From positions 1 to 25,249 of the IMG/VR virus record IMGVR_UViG_3300032086_002034: 25,249 bases of DNA; one strand, given 5' to 3'. The number at the start of each line of letters is the position of its first letter. Within the stretch, counting starts at the first letter, position 1. Shown in pieces: positions 12,977-20,658 of this stretch. The notes beneath the pieces are model-generated. The model was given only the letters and a program-made list of their open reading frames with translations. It had not been told where the DNA came from and searched no databases. The position numbers and the translations under genes were made by a program. The stretch comes from a virus.

Positions 12977-13409
12977 AAGAAAAAGAGGTCCTGTAGTTTC
13001 TAAAAAAGTTATACACGATGGAATCACCTTTGCATCTGGCTTAGAAAAGTATATGTATGTTGCTTTGAAAAAAGCAGGTATAAAAGCTACATATGAAGGT
13101 GAAACATTTGTGTTACTTAACGGCTTTCATTTTGAAAATGAATGCTGGGAAAGACAATCAAATAGCAAAGGCTATTTTAAAAATAGAGGAAGTAAAAGAG
13201 TATTACCTATAAAATATACACCAGATTTTATTGGTAAAAACTTTATAATTGAAACTAAAGGTAGACCTAATGAATCTTTTCCTATGAGATGGAAACTGTT
13301 TAAAAAATTAGTTACAGAACAATTTCCAAACTATACGTTGTTTAAACCACAAAATCAAAAAGAATGCGATCGCGTAATAGAAATACTACAGAGTCAGCCA
13401 AACATATAG
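12954..13409 (+). CDS. Endonuclease I, T7 gp3-like Holliday junction resolvase
   Basis: Resolves branched DNA and may help degrade host DNA. After a very basic N-terminus (MRKKRTYKRKRG), the PD-(D/E)XK core matches T7 gp3: 'FASGLEKYMYVALKKAGIKA' carries the early Glu31, 'YTPDFIG' carries Asp91, and 'FIIETKGR' carries Glu100 and Lys102. The final part ('RWKLFKKLVTEQFPNYTLFK') also follows the family. The length, 151 aa, matches T7 gp3 (149). The start at 12954 is preferred to a TTG nine bases upstream; overlaps MazG by 23 nt. Confidence 0.87.
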   Translation: MRKKRTYKRKRGPVVSKKVIHDGITFASGLEKYMYVALKKAGIKATYEGETFVLLNGFHFENECWERQSNSKGYFKNRGSKRVLPIKYTPDFIGKNFIIETKGRPNESFPMRWKLFKKLVTEQFPNYTLFKPQNQKECDRVIEILQSQPNI

Positions 13410-13537
13410 CTAGGCGAAAGTATAAAGAAAGAAAGATCGATACATTTATTAAGTGGTCAATAAACAATAGAGGTTACTTAAGATGGAAAGATTTAGAATT
13501 TATACATAAAAAATATAACGTTAAATGTTATGGCTAA
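13364..13537 (+). CDS. Hypothetical basic protein (57 aa)
   Basis: ATG at 13364, in a different frame within the end of the endonuclease gene, opens MRSRNRNTTESAKHIARRKY, then 'IDTFIKWSINNRGYLRWKDL' and a C-terminal KYNVKCYG. The sequence after the overlap is the only good frame in the region and its stop overlaps the next start by 8 nt. Basic and helical; function unknown. Confidence 0.6.
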   Translation: MRSRNRNTTESAKHIARRKYKERKIDTFIKWSINNRGYLRWKDLEFIHKKYNVKCYG

Positions 13538-13670
13538 AAAAGGAGTTAATATATTTAGCTACGTAAGACCAGCTAAAAAAAGACGAAAAGGTATTCATGC
13601 GAAAACCAAAACGTCAAAATTAAAAACAAGTAAAAATTATGTCAAACAATACAAAGGACAAGGAAGGTAA
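13530..13670 (+). CDS. Small Lys-rich conserved phage protein (46 aa)
   Basis: MAKKGVNIFSYVRPAKKRRK leads to 'GIHAKTKTSKLKTSKNYVKQ' and ends YKGQGR. Short proteins with the same H-A-K-T-K...KNYxKxYxGQGR ending are common in podovirus-like and marine phages, with no known role. About one third of the residues are Lys or Arg, so nucleic-acid or protein binding is likely. Overlaps both neighbours. Confidence 0.7.
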   Translation: MAKKGVNIFSYVRPAKKRRKGIHAKTKTSKLKTSKNYVKQYKGQGR

Positions 13671-13812
13671 AAGAGATTGGTCTATGGCTTTAGGCTTTTA
13701 TCCAGGTATATTATTTGGGATGAGAAGCTATCATGGACCAACACATTCACAGCATGTATTTTATTTACCGTTTGTCGACTTAGCAATCGAAATAGAAAAT
13801 GAGCCTATTTAA
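13639..13812 (+). CDS. Conserved small phage protein (57 aa)
   Basis: MSNNTKDKEGKRDWSMALGF continues 'YPGILFGMRSYHGPTHSQHV' and 'FYLPFVDLAIEIE'. The pattern (short hydrophilic start, G-F-Y-P-G-I-L-F-G-x-R, then F-Y-L-P-F-V-D) occurs in uncharacterised phage proteins next to ribonucleotide reductase genes. The hydrophobic middle may sit at a membrane. It overlaps the NrdB start by 14 nt and the previous ORF by 32 nt. Confidence 0.7.
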   Translation: MSNNTKDKEGKRDWSMALGFYPGILFGMRSYHGPTHSQHVFYLPFVDLAIEIENEPI

Positions 13813-14758
13813 AGAAAGAATACCATATAAACCATTTGAATATCCCGAGTATTATACTGAAGGATGGTTACCACAAGCTCAAGCATTTTGGTTACATACT
13901 GAAATACCAATGAGCGGTGATGTTAAAGACTGGAAAGAAAGATTAACACCAGAAGAAAAACATTTAGTTGGTAATATACTTTTAGGCTTTGCTCAGACAG
14001 AATGTGCAGTGTCAGATTACTGGACACAAAAGGTTGTATCATGGTTTCCTAAGCATGAGATACAGCAGATGGCAATGATGTTTGGTTCACAAGAAACTAT
14101 TCATGCAGTAGCATATAGTTATTTGAATGAAACATTAGGGCTAGAAAACTTCGAGGCATTTTTGCACGAACCAGCAACAGCTGAAAGATTTGAAAACTTA
14201 GTAGCTTATGAAGGTAAAGACCCGATCGGGATTGGTAAAAGCTTGGCAATATTCTCAGCTTTTGCCGAAGGCGTTAGCCTATATTCTGCATTTGCCGTAC
14301 TGTACTCATTCCAAATGCGAAATCTGCTCAAAGGTATTGGGCAACAAATGAAATGGTCAGTACGAGATGAATCTTTACATTCTAAAATGGGATGTAAATT
14401 ATTTAGACATATGTGTGATGAAATTCATAACCTTAAGGATGACGCTAAAGAATCTATATATGCAGCAGCACAATTAATGCACGATGCTGAAATGAAATAT
14501 ATTGATAAGATGTTTGAAAAAGGTGATATTGAAAATCTAAAAGCATATGACCTAAAACAATTTATTAAAAACAGGTTGAATGACAAACTTGAAGAATTGG
14601 GTTATGAATCGCATTTCGAGTATGACGATAAAGCAGTTAAAAATCTTGATTGGTTTTATCATCTTACCGGGGGCCATACCCATACTGATTTTTTCGCTAT
14701 TAGGCCAACGGATTATTCCAAAGCAAATGAAGGAGAAGATTTTGAAGATATATGGTAA
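13799..14758 (+). CDS. nrdB: Ribonucleotide reductase class I small (beta) subunit
   Basis: Houses the dimetal-tyrosyl radical that starts reduction of ribonucleotides by NrdA. The ligand set is visible: Glu68 in 'FAQTECAVSDYW', Glu99 and His102 in 'QETIHAVAYSYL', Glu157 in 'AFAEGVSLYSAF', and Glu191 and His194 in 'RDESLHSKMG'. The radical Tyr is at 106, four residues after His102, as in E. coli NrdB. The first ligand is Glu where E. coli NrdB has Asp. The length, 319 aa, is typical of phage enzymes. It is followed by a membrane protein gene and then nrdA, all overlapping. Confidence 0.94.
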   Translation: MSLFKERIPYKPFEYPEYYTEGWLPQAQAFWLHTEIPMSGDVKDWKERLTPEEKHLVGNILLGFAQTECAVSDYWTQKVVSWFPKHEIQQMAMMFGSQETIHAVAYSYLNETLGLENFEAFLHEPATAERFENLVAYEGKDPIGIGKSLAIFSAFAEGVSLYSAFAVLYSFQMRNLLKGIGQQMKWSVRDESLHSKMGCKLFRHMCDEIHNLKDDAKESIYAAAQLMHDAEMKYIDKMFEKGDIENLKAYDLKQFIKNRLNDKLEELGYESHFEYDDKAVKNLDWFYHLTGGHTHTDFFAIRPTDYSKANEGEDFEDIW

Positions 14759-15003
14759 CAAAAAGAAAAATCTTAAAGTTAATAGCAACAACTAAAAGAC
14801 TGACGCCACTTGAAAAAATGTCTACTCGTATTGGATATATGGGTGCAGGTTTTCTTGTGGCTGCGCAGTGGACAATCGAACCAATGCTATACATTGCAGG
14901 TTTCGTTTGTGTGATGGTACAAACTGCGGCTAGAAAACAATGGAATCTAGTTGCGTTAAATATTAATGGGCTTGTAGCCTGGATAAAACATTTATTAACA
15001 TAA
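14752..15003 (+). CDS. Membrane protein between nrdB and nrdA (83 aa)
   Basis: A basic N-terminus (MVTKRKILKLIATTKRLTPL) is followed by two hydrophobic helices, about residues 30-50 ('MGAGFLVAAQWTIEPML') and 48-60 ('YIAGFVCVMVQTAA'), then 'RKQWNLVALNINGLVAWIKH'. It overlaps nrdB by 7 nt and nrdA by one nt, so it is translated as part of the reductase operon. No named family is certain. A role tied to the reductase is not obvious; it may simply be carried in this slot. Confidence 0.7.
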   Translation: MVTKRKILKLIATTKRLTPLEKMSTRIGYMGAGFLVAAQWTIEPMLYIAGFVCVMVQTAARKQWNLVALNINGLVAWIKHLLT

Positions 15004-16727
15004 TGTGGAATAACGATTGGAAAAAGAATGAGGATTACCCTAGTTGGGGTGATACAGACGTATATAAGAAAACAATTGCTGGCGGTTATCTTGTAGGAGA
15101 TGAATCACCACGTGATGCTTATATGCGTGTAGCTACAACTGTAGCGAAGCGTTTAAATCGTCCAGAACTAGCTGAAACTTTTTTTGAATATATATGGAAG
15201 GGTTGGCTATGTTTAGCGTCTCCTGTGCTATCTAATACTGGTACAGATCGAGGTTTGCCTATATCATGCTTTGGTATTGATGTTGGTGATTCGATATATG
15301 AGATTGGAATGAAAAACTTAGAGATGATGCTACTTGCAAAACACGGCGGTGGAGTTGGCATCGGTGTAAATATGATTAGACCCGCCGGAGCTAAAATTAC
15401 AGGTAATGGAACATCTGACGGCGTTGTGCCTTTTGCTAAAATATACGATTCAACTATACTTGCCACAAATCAAGGATCTGTCCGAAGAGGAGCTGCAAGC
15501 GTTAATATTAATATTGATCATCCCGACTTTGAAGAATGGCTGGAAATACGAGAACCTAAAGGAGACATTAATCGTCAATCGCTCAACCTCCACCAGTGCG
15601 CTGTGGTCGGCGATAAGTTTATGCGAAGACTTGATGCTGGAGATAAAGAAGCGAGGAGGTTATGGGGTAAGCTACTTCAAAAACGTAAAGCAACTGGAGA
15701 ACCTTATATCTTATTTAAAGGAAATACAAACAAAAATAACCCAGACGCTTACAGAAAGCATGGGTTAAAAGTACATATGACAAATATCTGTAGTGAGATT
15801 ACATTGCATACTGATGAGTCTCATTCATTTGTTTGTTGTTTATCATCATTAAATTTAGCCAAGTATGATGAATGGAAAAACACAAATCTAATTTACGATA
15901 GTATATGGTTTTTAGATGGCGTGTTAGAAGAATTTATACAAAAATCAAAAGGTAAAGTTGGATTTCATAATTCTGTAAGATCTGCTGAAAAAGGTAGAGC
16001 ATTAGGATTAGGTGTGCTAGGCTGGCATACATATTTACAAGAACAAGGTTTACCGTTTGAAGGATTATTAGCACAATATGAAACTAGAAGAATATTTTCA
16101 CAAATTAAAATCGAATCTGAAAGAGCTTCCATGGCGCTTGCTGAAACTTTTGGCGAGCCTCTTTGGTGTCGTGGCTCTGGGTATCGTAACACTCATCTTC
16201 GTGCTATTGCACCTACTGTCAGTAATAGCAAACTTTCTGGAAATGTCTCTCCCGGAATTGAGCCGTGGGCTGCGAACGTATTTACAGAGCAGTCTGCAAA
16301 AGGTACATTTATTCGCAAGAACCCTACGCTTAAAAAGGTACTCAGACGACATAAAATCGACACGGAAAAAGTCTGGAACAAAATCTTAAAAGATGGAGGT
16401 TCAGTACAAGGCGTAAAAGAGTTAGATGATGTAATGCTGGGTAAGTATAATGATATACCAGCTAAAGAAGTATTTAAAACATTTAAAGAAATTAATCAAT
16501 TAGAATTAGTTAATCAAGCAGGTATACGTCAACAATATATTGACCAATCTGTTTCTTTAAATTTAGCTTTTCCTTCTGTAGCTACACCAAAATGGATTAA
16601 TAAAGTTCATATGGAAGCTTGGAAGAAAGGTATTAAAACTTTATATTATATGAGAACCGAATCTGTTCTGAGAGGTGATATTGCCGATTCAGCAATGGAT
16701 GAAAACTGTTTAGCATGCGATGGATAA
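15003..16727 (+). CDS. nrdA: Ribonucleotide reductase class I large (alpha) subunit
   Basis: Reduces ribonucleoside diphosphates to deoxy forms for phage DNA synthesis. Active-site parts are present: Cys89 in 'GLPISCFG', Asn261, Cys263 and Glu265 in 'TNICSEITL', the second redox Cys at 278/279 ('FVCCLSSLNL'), the radical-transfer pair Tyr548-Tyr549 in 'TLYYMRT', and the C-terminal shuttle CLACDG (Cys569, Cys572). At 574 residues it lacks the N-terminal ATP-cone of cellular NrdA, so it should escape dATP feedback inhibition, as in other phage enzymes. Its last 8 nt overlap the oxygenase gene. Confidence 0.95.
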   Translation: MWNNDWKKNEDYPSWGDTDVYKKTIAGGYLVGDESPRDAYMRVATTVAKRLNRPELAETFFEYIWKGWLCLASPVLSNTGTDRGLPISCFGIDVGDSIYEIGMKNLEMMLLAKHGGGVGIGVNMIRPAGAKITGNGTSDGVVPFAKIYDSTILATNQGSVRRGAASVNINIDHPDFEEWLEIREPKGDINRQSLNLHQCAVVGDKFMRRLDAGDKEARRLWGKLLQKRKATGEPYILFKGNTNKNNPDAYRKHGLKVHMTNICSEITLHTDESHSFVCCLSSLNLAKYDEWKNTNLIYDSIWFLDGVLEEFIQKSKGKVGFHNSVRSAEKGRALGLGVLGWHTYLQEQGLPFEGLLAQYETRRIFSQIKIESERASMALAETFGEPLWCRGSGYRNTHLRAIAPTVSNSKLSGNVSPGIEPWAANVFTEQSAKGTFIRKNPTLKKVLRRHKIDTEKVWNKILKDGGSVQGVKELDDVMLGKYNDIPAKEVFKTFKEINQLELVNQAGIRQQYIDQSVSLNLAFPSVATPKWINKVHMEAWKKGIKTLYYMRTESVLRGDIADSAMDENCLACDG

Positions 16728-17529
16728 AATAACATTAGAACAAATATTAGAGCCTGTTGGCGTTAAAAACTTTTTTAAAAATTATTGGAATAAAAAACAT
16801 TTAATAATTAGAAGAAATAAATTCAAAGATTTATTTACTTGGGATGATTTTACAAATTGTTTAAATAAATATCCTTATATAAAAGGTTTACAAATTATTG
16901 ATTATACTGATAAAGGAGATGGAAGATGGTGCTTGGATAAAGTTAGAAATAAAAAACTAAATGAACCACTTTTGTCTAAAAAAGAAATATATAATCAATG
17001 GAAACAATTAAATAAAACATTTGTTATACCATTTGCAGAATATGAAAAAGAAAAATTAACTGATATATGTTTTGAGTTTGAAAAATATTTTGGTAGTGGT
17101 CAAGCAAATATATACGCTTCGCCAAAAGAAAATTCAAAATCTTTCCCTGCTCACGCAGATCAAACAGAAAATTTTTTATTTCACACTGAGGGTAAAACTA
17201 AATGGACAATATATAAAGAATTTATACCAAGTAAACCAAATGAAATTTTAGATCAATTTATTCTAGAACCGGGTGATTTATTATATATACCACAATATCA
17301 GTATCATAAAGTAGATACAATAGGGCCAAGAATATTAATTAGTATACATTTTAAAAACAAAAAAAATCAAGCTTTAGATAATTTTAAAATAACAACTATT
17401 GAAAATAACCCGAGAGATAGATGGTATAATTGGAAACCTTATAAAGAAATAAAAATAAAGAAAACATTACAACATCCAAGAATGAAATCAGCAACTTGGA
17501 AAAAACCATATTTTAATAATTTAAAATGA
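16720..17529 (+). CDS. JmjC-like/Cupin_4 Fe(II) 2-oxoglutarate-dependent oxygenase
   Basis: A 269-aa protein with the double-stranded beta-helix iron site: 'FPAHADQTENFLFHTEGKTK' supplies His145 and Asp147, and 'PGDLLYIPQYQYHKV' supplies His196, with 'EGKTKWTIY' as in JmjC and ribosomal oxygenase (RoxA/NO66-type) proteins. Such enzymes hydroxylate amino-acid side chains in proteins; some relatives act on nucleic-acid bases. It overlaps the nrdA stop and the next cupin start, forming one operon with the glycosyltransferases. The very Lys/Asn/Ile-rich composition of this stretch may reflect recent acquisition. The substrate cannot be deduced. Confidence 0.8.
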   Translation: MDKITLEQILEPVGVKNFFKNYWNKKHLIIRRNKFKDLFTWDDFTNCLNKYPYIKGLQIIDYTDKGDGRWCLDKVRNKKLNEPLLSKKEIYNQWKQLNKTFVIPFAEYEKEKLTDICFEFEKYFGSGQANIYASPKENSKSFPAHADQTENFLFHTEGKTKWTIYKEFIPSKPNEILDQFILEPGDLLYIPQYQYHKVDTIGPRILISIHFKNKKNQALDNFKITTIENNPRDRWYNWKPYKEIKIKKTLQHPRMKSATWKKPYFNNLK

Positions 17530-17870
17530 AAGCAGGAAAAATTTGGGGTAAAACAGAAATGATACACAAAAATGGTGTATTAGAATTTCATAGAATAGAA
17601 TACAATAAAGGATTTAAATGTTCAGAACATGAACATAAATTTAAATGGAACGGATTTTTTGTAGAGTCCGGTAAGATGCTCGTTAGAGTTTGGCAAGACG
17701 ATCAAGGCTTAGTTGATGAAACAATATTAGAAGCTGGTGATTTCACTATGGTTAAACCTGGTAAGTTTCATCAGTTTGAAGGATTAGAAGATGGCGTTGC
17801 TTTTGAATTGTATTGGGCTGAATTTAATCACGACGATATTAATAGAAGAACATCAGGTAAAAAAGTATAA
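17526..17870 (+). CDS. Small cupin-domain protein
   Basis: A single-domain cupin of 114 aa. Motif 1 is 'CSEHEHKFKWNGFFVESGKM' (His35, His37), and motif 2 is 'PGKFHQFEGLEDGVAFELYW' (His82). Three His ligands suggest a bound metal. Small cupins in sugar or surface-modification clusters are often isomerases, dioxygenases or sugar-binding proteins. It overlaps the preceding oxygenase gene (ATGA) and is followed by the GT8-like gene, so it may process a sugar used by that enzyme (inference). Confidence 0.8.
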   Translation: MKAGKIWGKTEMIHKNGVLEFHRIEYNKGFKCSEHEHKFKWNGFFVESGKMLVRVWQDDQGLVDETILEAGDFTMVKPGKFHQFEGLEDGVAFELYWAEFNHDDINRRTSGKKV

Positions 17871-17871
17871 A

Positions 17872-18534
17872 ATGAGTTTAAGAATATTTATAGGGCATGA
17901 TTCCCGATATAAAGACGCAACTAAAGTTTGCGAAAAATCAATTAAAGATCATTTTCCAGAAGCAAATATAACTTGGCTAGATAAATCTAAATTAAAAGAA
18001 GCTGGTATATATGGCAGAAAAGACGTAGAAGGAGAATCTACAGAGTTTTCTTTTACAAGATTTTATGTGCCACTTTTATGTAACTATGAAGGTAGAGCTA
18101 TATTTTGCGATAATGATTTTTTATGGAAATGTGATATTAATCAAGCTAAAAGATTTATTAAAGATAAACCATTAGCAGTTGTAAAGCACGATGACTATGA
18201 AGCTGAAGAAAATAAAATGAATGGTATAGTAAATAAATCATATCCAAAAAAGAACTGGTCAAGTTTAATGGTATTTAACAATGCTTGGTTTAAAAATAAA
18301 CTTACTAAAGAATATTTAGATAATGCAAGCCCTGAGCAACTTCATGAATTTCATTTTATACATGAAGATAACATAGCGCCTATACCCAAACAATATAATT
18401 GTTTAGTTAATGTAAAAGGCTATGATATGGACAATGCTAAAGTATTACATTATACAAATGGCGGGCCTTGGTTTGAAAAATATAAAGATGCAAGTTATTC
18501 ACAACTATGGTGGAAAGTATACAACAGCTTGTAA
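17872..18534 (+). CDS. Glycosyltransferase, GT8-like
   Basis: The start at ATG 17872 gives 220 aa (MSLRIFIGHDSRYKDATKVC...). The GT-A fold pattern is clear: 'FSFTRFYVPLL' (59-69), the metal-binding D-N-D in 'AIFCDNDFLW' (76-85), 'NWSSLMVFNN' (128-137), and the closing 'VLHYTNGGPWF' (191-201) that matches the HYT-x-x-x-PW element of GT8 enzymes. It transfers a sugar from a nucleotide-sugar to an unknown acceptor: phage DNA base, virion protein or host glycan. It overlaps the GT29-like gene by 28 nt. Confidence 0.8.
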   Translation: MSLRIFIGHDSRYKDATKVCEKSIKDHFPEANITWLDKSKLKEAGIYGRKDVEGESTEFSFTRFYVPLLCNYEGRAIFCDNDFLWKCDINQAKRFIKDKPLAVVKHDDYEAEENKMNGIVNKSYPKKNWSSLMVFNNAWFKNKLTKEYLDNASPEQLHEFHFIHEDNIAPIPKQYNCLVNVKGYDMDNAKVLHYTNGGPWFEKYKDASYSQLWWKVYNSL

Positions 18535-19313
18535 AAAATAAACGTATTGTATTTGTTGGTAACTCTGTTGAGATTATGAAACATAAGCTCGGCAAAGTTA
18601 TTGACGAATATGATATTGTTGTAAGATTTGGAAGAGCTATTGAAGCAACTCCCTTGCAAGAAGAGTCATTGGGTACTAAATGTGACATATGGATTACTGG
18701 TCAATTTAGAGCACCGGCGTTTAATAATGTTAAAGAAAAATTTAATACAGGTAAATTTAAAAATACTAAAATATTAATTAATAGATGTAGAGGCAATTTA
18801 AAATTAAAAAATTGGGTATTAGAAGATAGGCTACCTAAAGATTTTCCTGATTATACACAAATGTATTCTGACAATGATTTAGTTAGAATAATGAAAGAAT
18901 TTGACAAAGACCTTTTAGGCATAAATGATTATAGACCTAGCGCTGGCTTTATAAGTATTATATGGTTTATAGATAAAATAAAAACCTATAAAAGTATTGA
19001 TCTTATAGGTTTTGATTTTTTTCATAAACAAGCTGATGTATTGCCAAAAGATAAACGTGGTAAATTTAGCAATTGTAATCCGCATAGCTGGCATTTGCCG
19101 GTATATATATTGAATAGACCTGCTCACGATAGAGATATGGAAGAGCAGTATATGAGTTTTTTACACAGAAGAAAGTTAATAAATTGGCATAAATTAAGCA
19201 ATCTAGAAAGACAGAAATTAAAATATACAGGTTGGATGCACAATATGAAAATAATTAAGACTGCGCCAAGATTTTCAACAAGTTCAAAGATCCTACCAAA
19301 AGCTCAGCAATAA
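18507..19313 (+). CDS. GT29-like glycosyltransferase (sialyltransferase-fold)
   Basis: Pattern elements of family GT29 appear in order: 'RIVFVGNSVEI' (13-23) and 'YDIVVRFGRA' (35-44) like sialyl motif L, 'GTKCDIWITG' (56-65), 'YRPSAGFISIIWFI' (142-155) and 'IDLIGFDFF' (164-172), followed by His-rich 'PHSWHLPVY'. Family members move sialic acid from CMP-sialate to a glycan; bacterial and viral relatives may use other nonulosonic acids. The 268-aa protein has no signal peptide or membrane anchor, so it acts in the cytoplasm. It ends the plus-strand block and meets a minus-strand block tail to tail. Confidence 0.75.
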   Translation: MVESIQQLVKNKRIVFVGNSVEIMKHKLGKVIDEYDIVVRFGRAIEATPLQEESLGTKCDIWITGQFRAPAFNNVKEKFNTGKFKNTKILINRCRGNLKLKNWVLEDRLPKDFPDYTQMYSDNDLVRIMKEFDKDLLGINDYRPSAGFISIIWFIDKIKTYKSIDLIGFDFFHKQADVLPKDKRGKFSNCNPHSWHLPVYILNRPAHDRDMEEQYMSFLHRRKLINWHKLSNLERQKLKYTGWMHNMKIIKTAPRFSTSSKILPKAQQ

Positions 19314-19397
19314 CTTCTATTAATATCAATATTATAACTGGTATTAAATATTCCCACCAATCATACTTCCCGTTATTATTAAAATCAAAAAAATCCA
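19255..19397 (-). pseudogene. Small membrane protein ORF, apparently frameshifted
   Basis: On the minus strand ATG at 19397 lies five nt after the methyltransferase stop and reads MDFFD, then in this frame ends after 17 codons. Shifting by one base after Asp5 restores a 40-odd residue reading: FNNNGKYDWWEYLIPVIILI, then a hydrophobic and helical tail, stop at 19255-19257. The restored protein (D-F-x-N-N-G-x-x-D-W-W-E, then a membrane segment) looks like a real small phage membrane protein. The TTTTTTT and GATTT tracts at the break suggest an indel or a sequencing/assembly error. Overlaps the GT29-like gene end by 59 nt. Confidence 0.4.
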
Positions 19398-19401
19398 TAA
19401 T

Positions 19402-19932
19402 TTATTTTTTTACTGCTAAAAACCAAACATAGCCTTGGTTCATTCCTTCTTCTATAAAATTAAATTTATTAGAAAATTTTTCTAACCACCATAAACCTGG
19501 CTTTATTGTTAAATGCAAATTTTGTGTAGTACCTGGAAATGATCCAGTGGCTGCTCTTAAACATATTTTATGATAAGTCCATAAATTGCATTTATCGTAT
19601 ATATGCTGTATAACATTATCAACTTTATCAGTTTCTACGTGTTCCATTACGTCAAATGAAACAACTGCATCACTAATAGGTGGATCTATAGCAAGCTTAG
19701 GTATTCCAGGTTCATACTCGTTAATAACGTATTTTTTATCTGGAAACGTTGCTTCCATTTCTATTCTTAATGCGCTTCTTCCTGCGCCATAATCTAATAA
19801 TGATTTAGCTTGTGATAAAATCATATATTTATTTAATGTATGTGCATTACCACTAGCGGCTCCTCCCCAGGGTCTTTTATTATGGAGATCAGTAATCATT
19901 TGCTGATACTCCTTAGAAATTAAATTTTCCAA
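19402..19932 (-). CDS. SAM-dependent methyltransferase (class I)
   Basis: Rossmann-type methyltransferase of 176 aa. Motif I is 'SLLDYGAGRSAL' (44-55), motif IV is 'AVVSFDVMEHVETDKVDNVI' (89-108), typical of Methyltransf_11/23 enzymes acting on small molecules or sugars rather than DNA (no NPPY or DPPY). The C-terminal part ends 'FNFIEEGMNQGYVWFLAVKK'. It is the last intact gene of the minus-strand block, next to the endolysin region and opposite the glycosyltransferases. Acceptor unknown. Confidence 0.83.
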   Translation of the reverse strand: MENLISKEYQQMITDLHNKRPWGGAASGNAHTLNKYMILSQAKSLLDYGAGRSALRIEMEATFPDKKYVINEYEPGIPKLAIDPPISDAVVSFDVMEHVETDKVDNVIQHIYDKCNLWTYHKICLRAATGSFPGTTQNLHLTIKPGLWWLEKFSNKFNFIEEGMNQGYVWFLAVKK

Positions 19933-19936
19933 CTAT

Positions 19937-20188
19937 TTATTCGTTTACTTTTATTATTGTGTCACCAACGTGTCTATGACTATATTTAATTGTTGGTGAT
20001 AAAAGCGGATGTTCTTGAATTGAGCTGTGTGCGGCGTGAACGCAGTACGGACAATCTTCTGCGAATACCTGATCCATCTTTTCTTTTATTATTGCTGTAT
20101 CAACTTGAATTTGATATGTAGTTGTAATTAACCAACCAGCAACGCCTACTAGTAAAGCACCAGCTAATCCTACTATTTTTTTATCCAT
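19937..20188 (-). CDS. Single-pass membrane protein with CPYC motif (83 aa)
   Basis: MDKKIVGLAGALLVGVAGWL forms an N-terminal membrane helix (about 4-24). The rest is hydrophilic, with a coiled stretch and CPYC (46-49), then a His-rich region ('HAAHSSIQEH', 'KYSHRH'). It starts right after the endolysin stop. Membrane anchor plus position in a lysis cluster fits a holin, spanin-like or accessory role. The Cys pair could bind metal or form a disulfide. No named family. Confidence 0.65.
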   Translation of the reverse strand: MDKKIVGLAGALLVGVAGWLITTTYQIQVDTAIIKEKMDQVFAEDCPYCVHAAHSSIQEHPLLSPTIKYSHRHVGDTIIKVNE

Positions 20189-20189
20189 A

Positions 20190-20651
20190 TTATATAATTT
20201 TATATTTAGTTTTTCCGTCTTCTTTATATGCTTTCAGACATCTTTGTCTGTTAAAATCATGATCAACATAACTAACATGAACCCAATCAGGATTATCGTC
20301 AGTCCCAAATTCCCATATGATTTGATCAAAATCGAGATTGTTTTTAATGTATTCATACATTTCTTTATTTGACATGTAACCGTATGTGTCATCAATGTCA
20401 ATTGCACGTCCTTCGCAATGTTGTGATTTACTTGACCCACCGATCGCTTGATTTAATTCTGGTGATCGATAAAATGAGTTTATAGCTATTGGACCATTTA
20501 CATATTCTCTTAATGGTTCAAATACTTTTTCAGCAAGCAATTCCATATTCTGTAATGCATACGCATCAGGTGTATTATCTATACCTAATCTTTTTGCTGT
20601 CGTGCTATACACACCTTCCTTATAACTGATGTGCTTACTTATTTTATTCAT
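20190..20651 (-). CDS. Endolysin: M15-family zinc peptidase (L,D/D,D-carboxypeptidase type)
   Basis: Cleaves peptidoglycan cross-bridges or stem peptides for lysis. The M15 zinc site is seen in 'SSKSQHCEGRAIDIDD', with His78 and Asp85, and 'PDWVHVSYVD' with His125; 'INSFYRSPELNQAIGG' (58-72) is the substrate-site segment of the family. At 153 aa it is a single catalytic domain without a signal peptide, so it needs a holin to reach the wall. The neighbouring membrane proteins are candidates. It lies in the late minus-strand block. Confidence 0.9.
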   Translation of the reverse strand: MNKISKHISYKEGVYSTTAKRLGIDNTPDAYALQNMELLAEKVFEPLREYVNGPIAINSFYRSPELNQAIGGSSKSQHCEGRAIDIDDTYGYMSNKEMYEYIKNNLDFDQIIWEFGTDDNPDWVHVSYVDHDFNRQRCLKAYKEDGKTKYKII

Positions 20652-20658
20652 ATATTAT

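Noticed and set aside
15406-15768. 120-codon plus-strand frame within nrdA
   Set aside because: Lies wholly within a complete NrdA with all catalytic motifs in the other frame.
19313-19402. Bidirectional terminator between the converging gene blocks
   Set aside because: No stem-loop followed by a T tract was found; the space is occupied by the broken minus-strand ORF.
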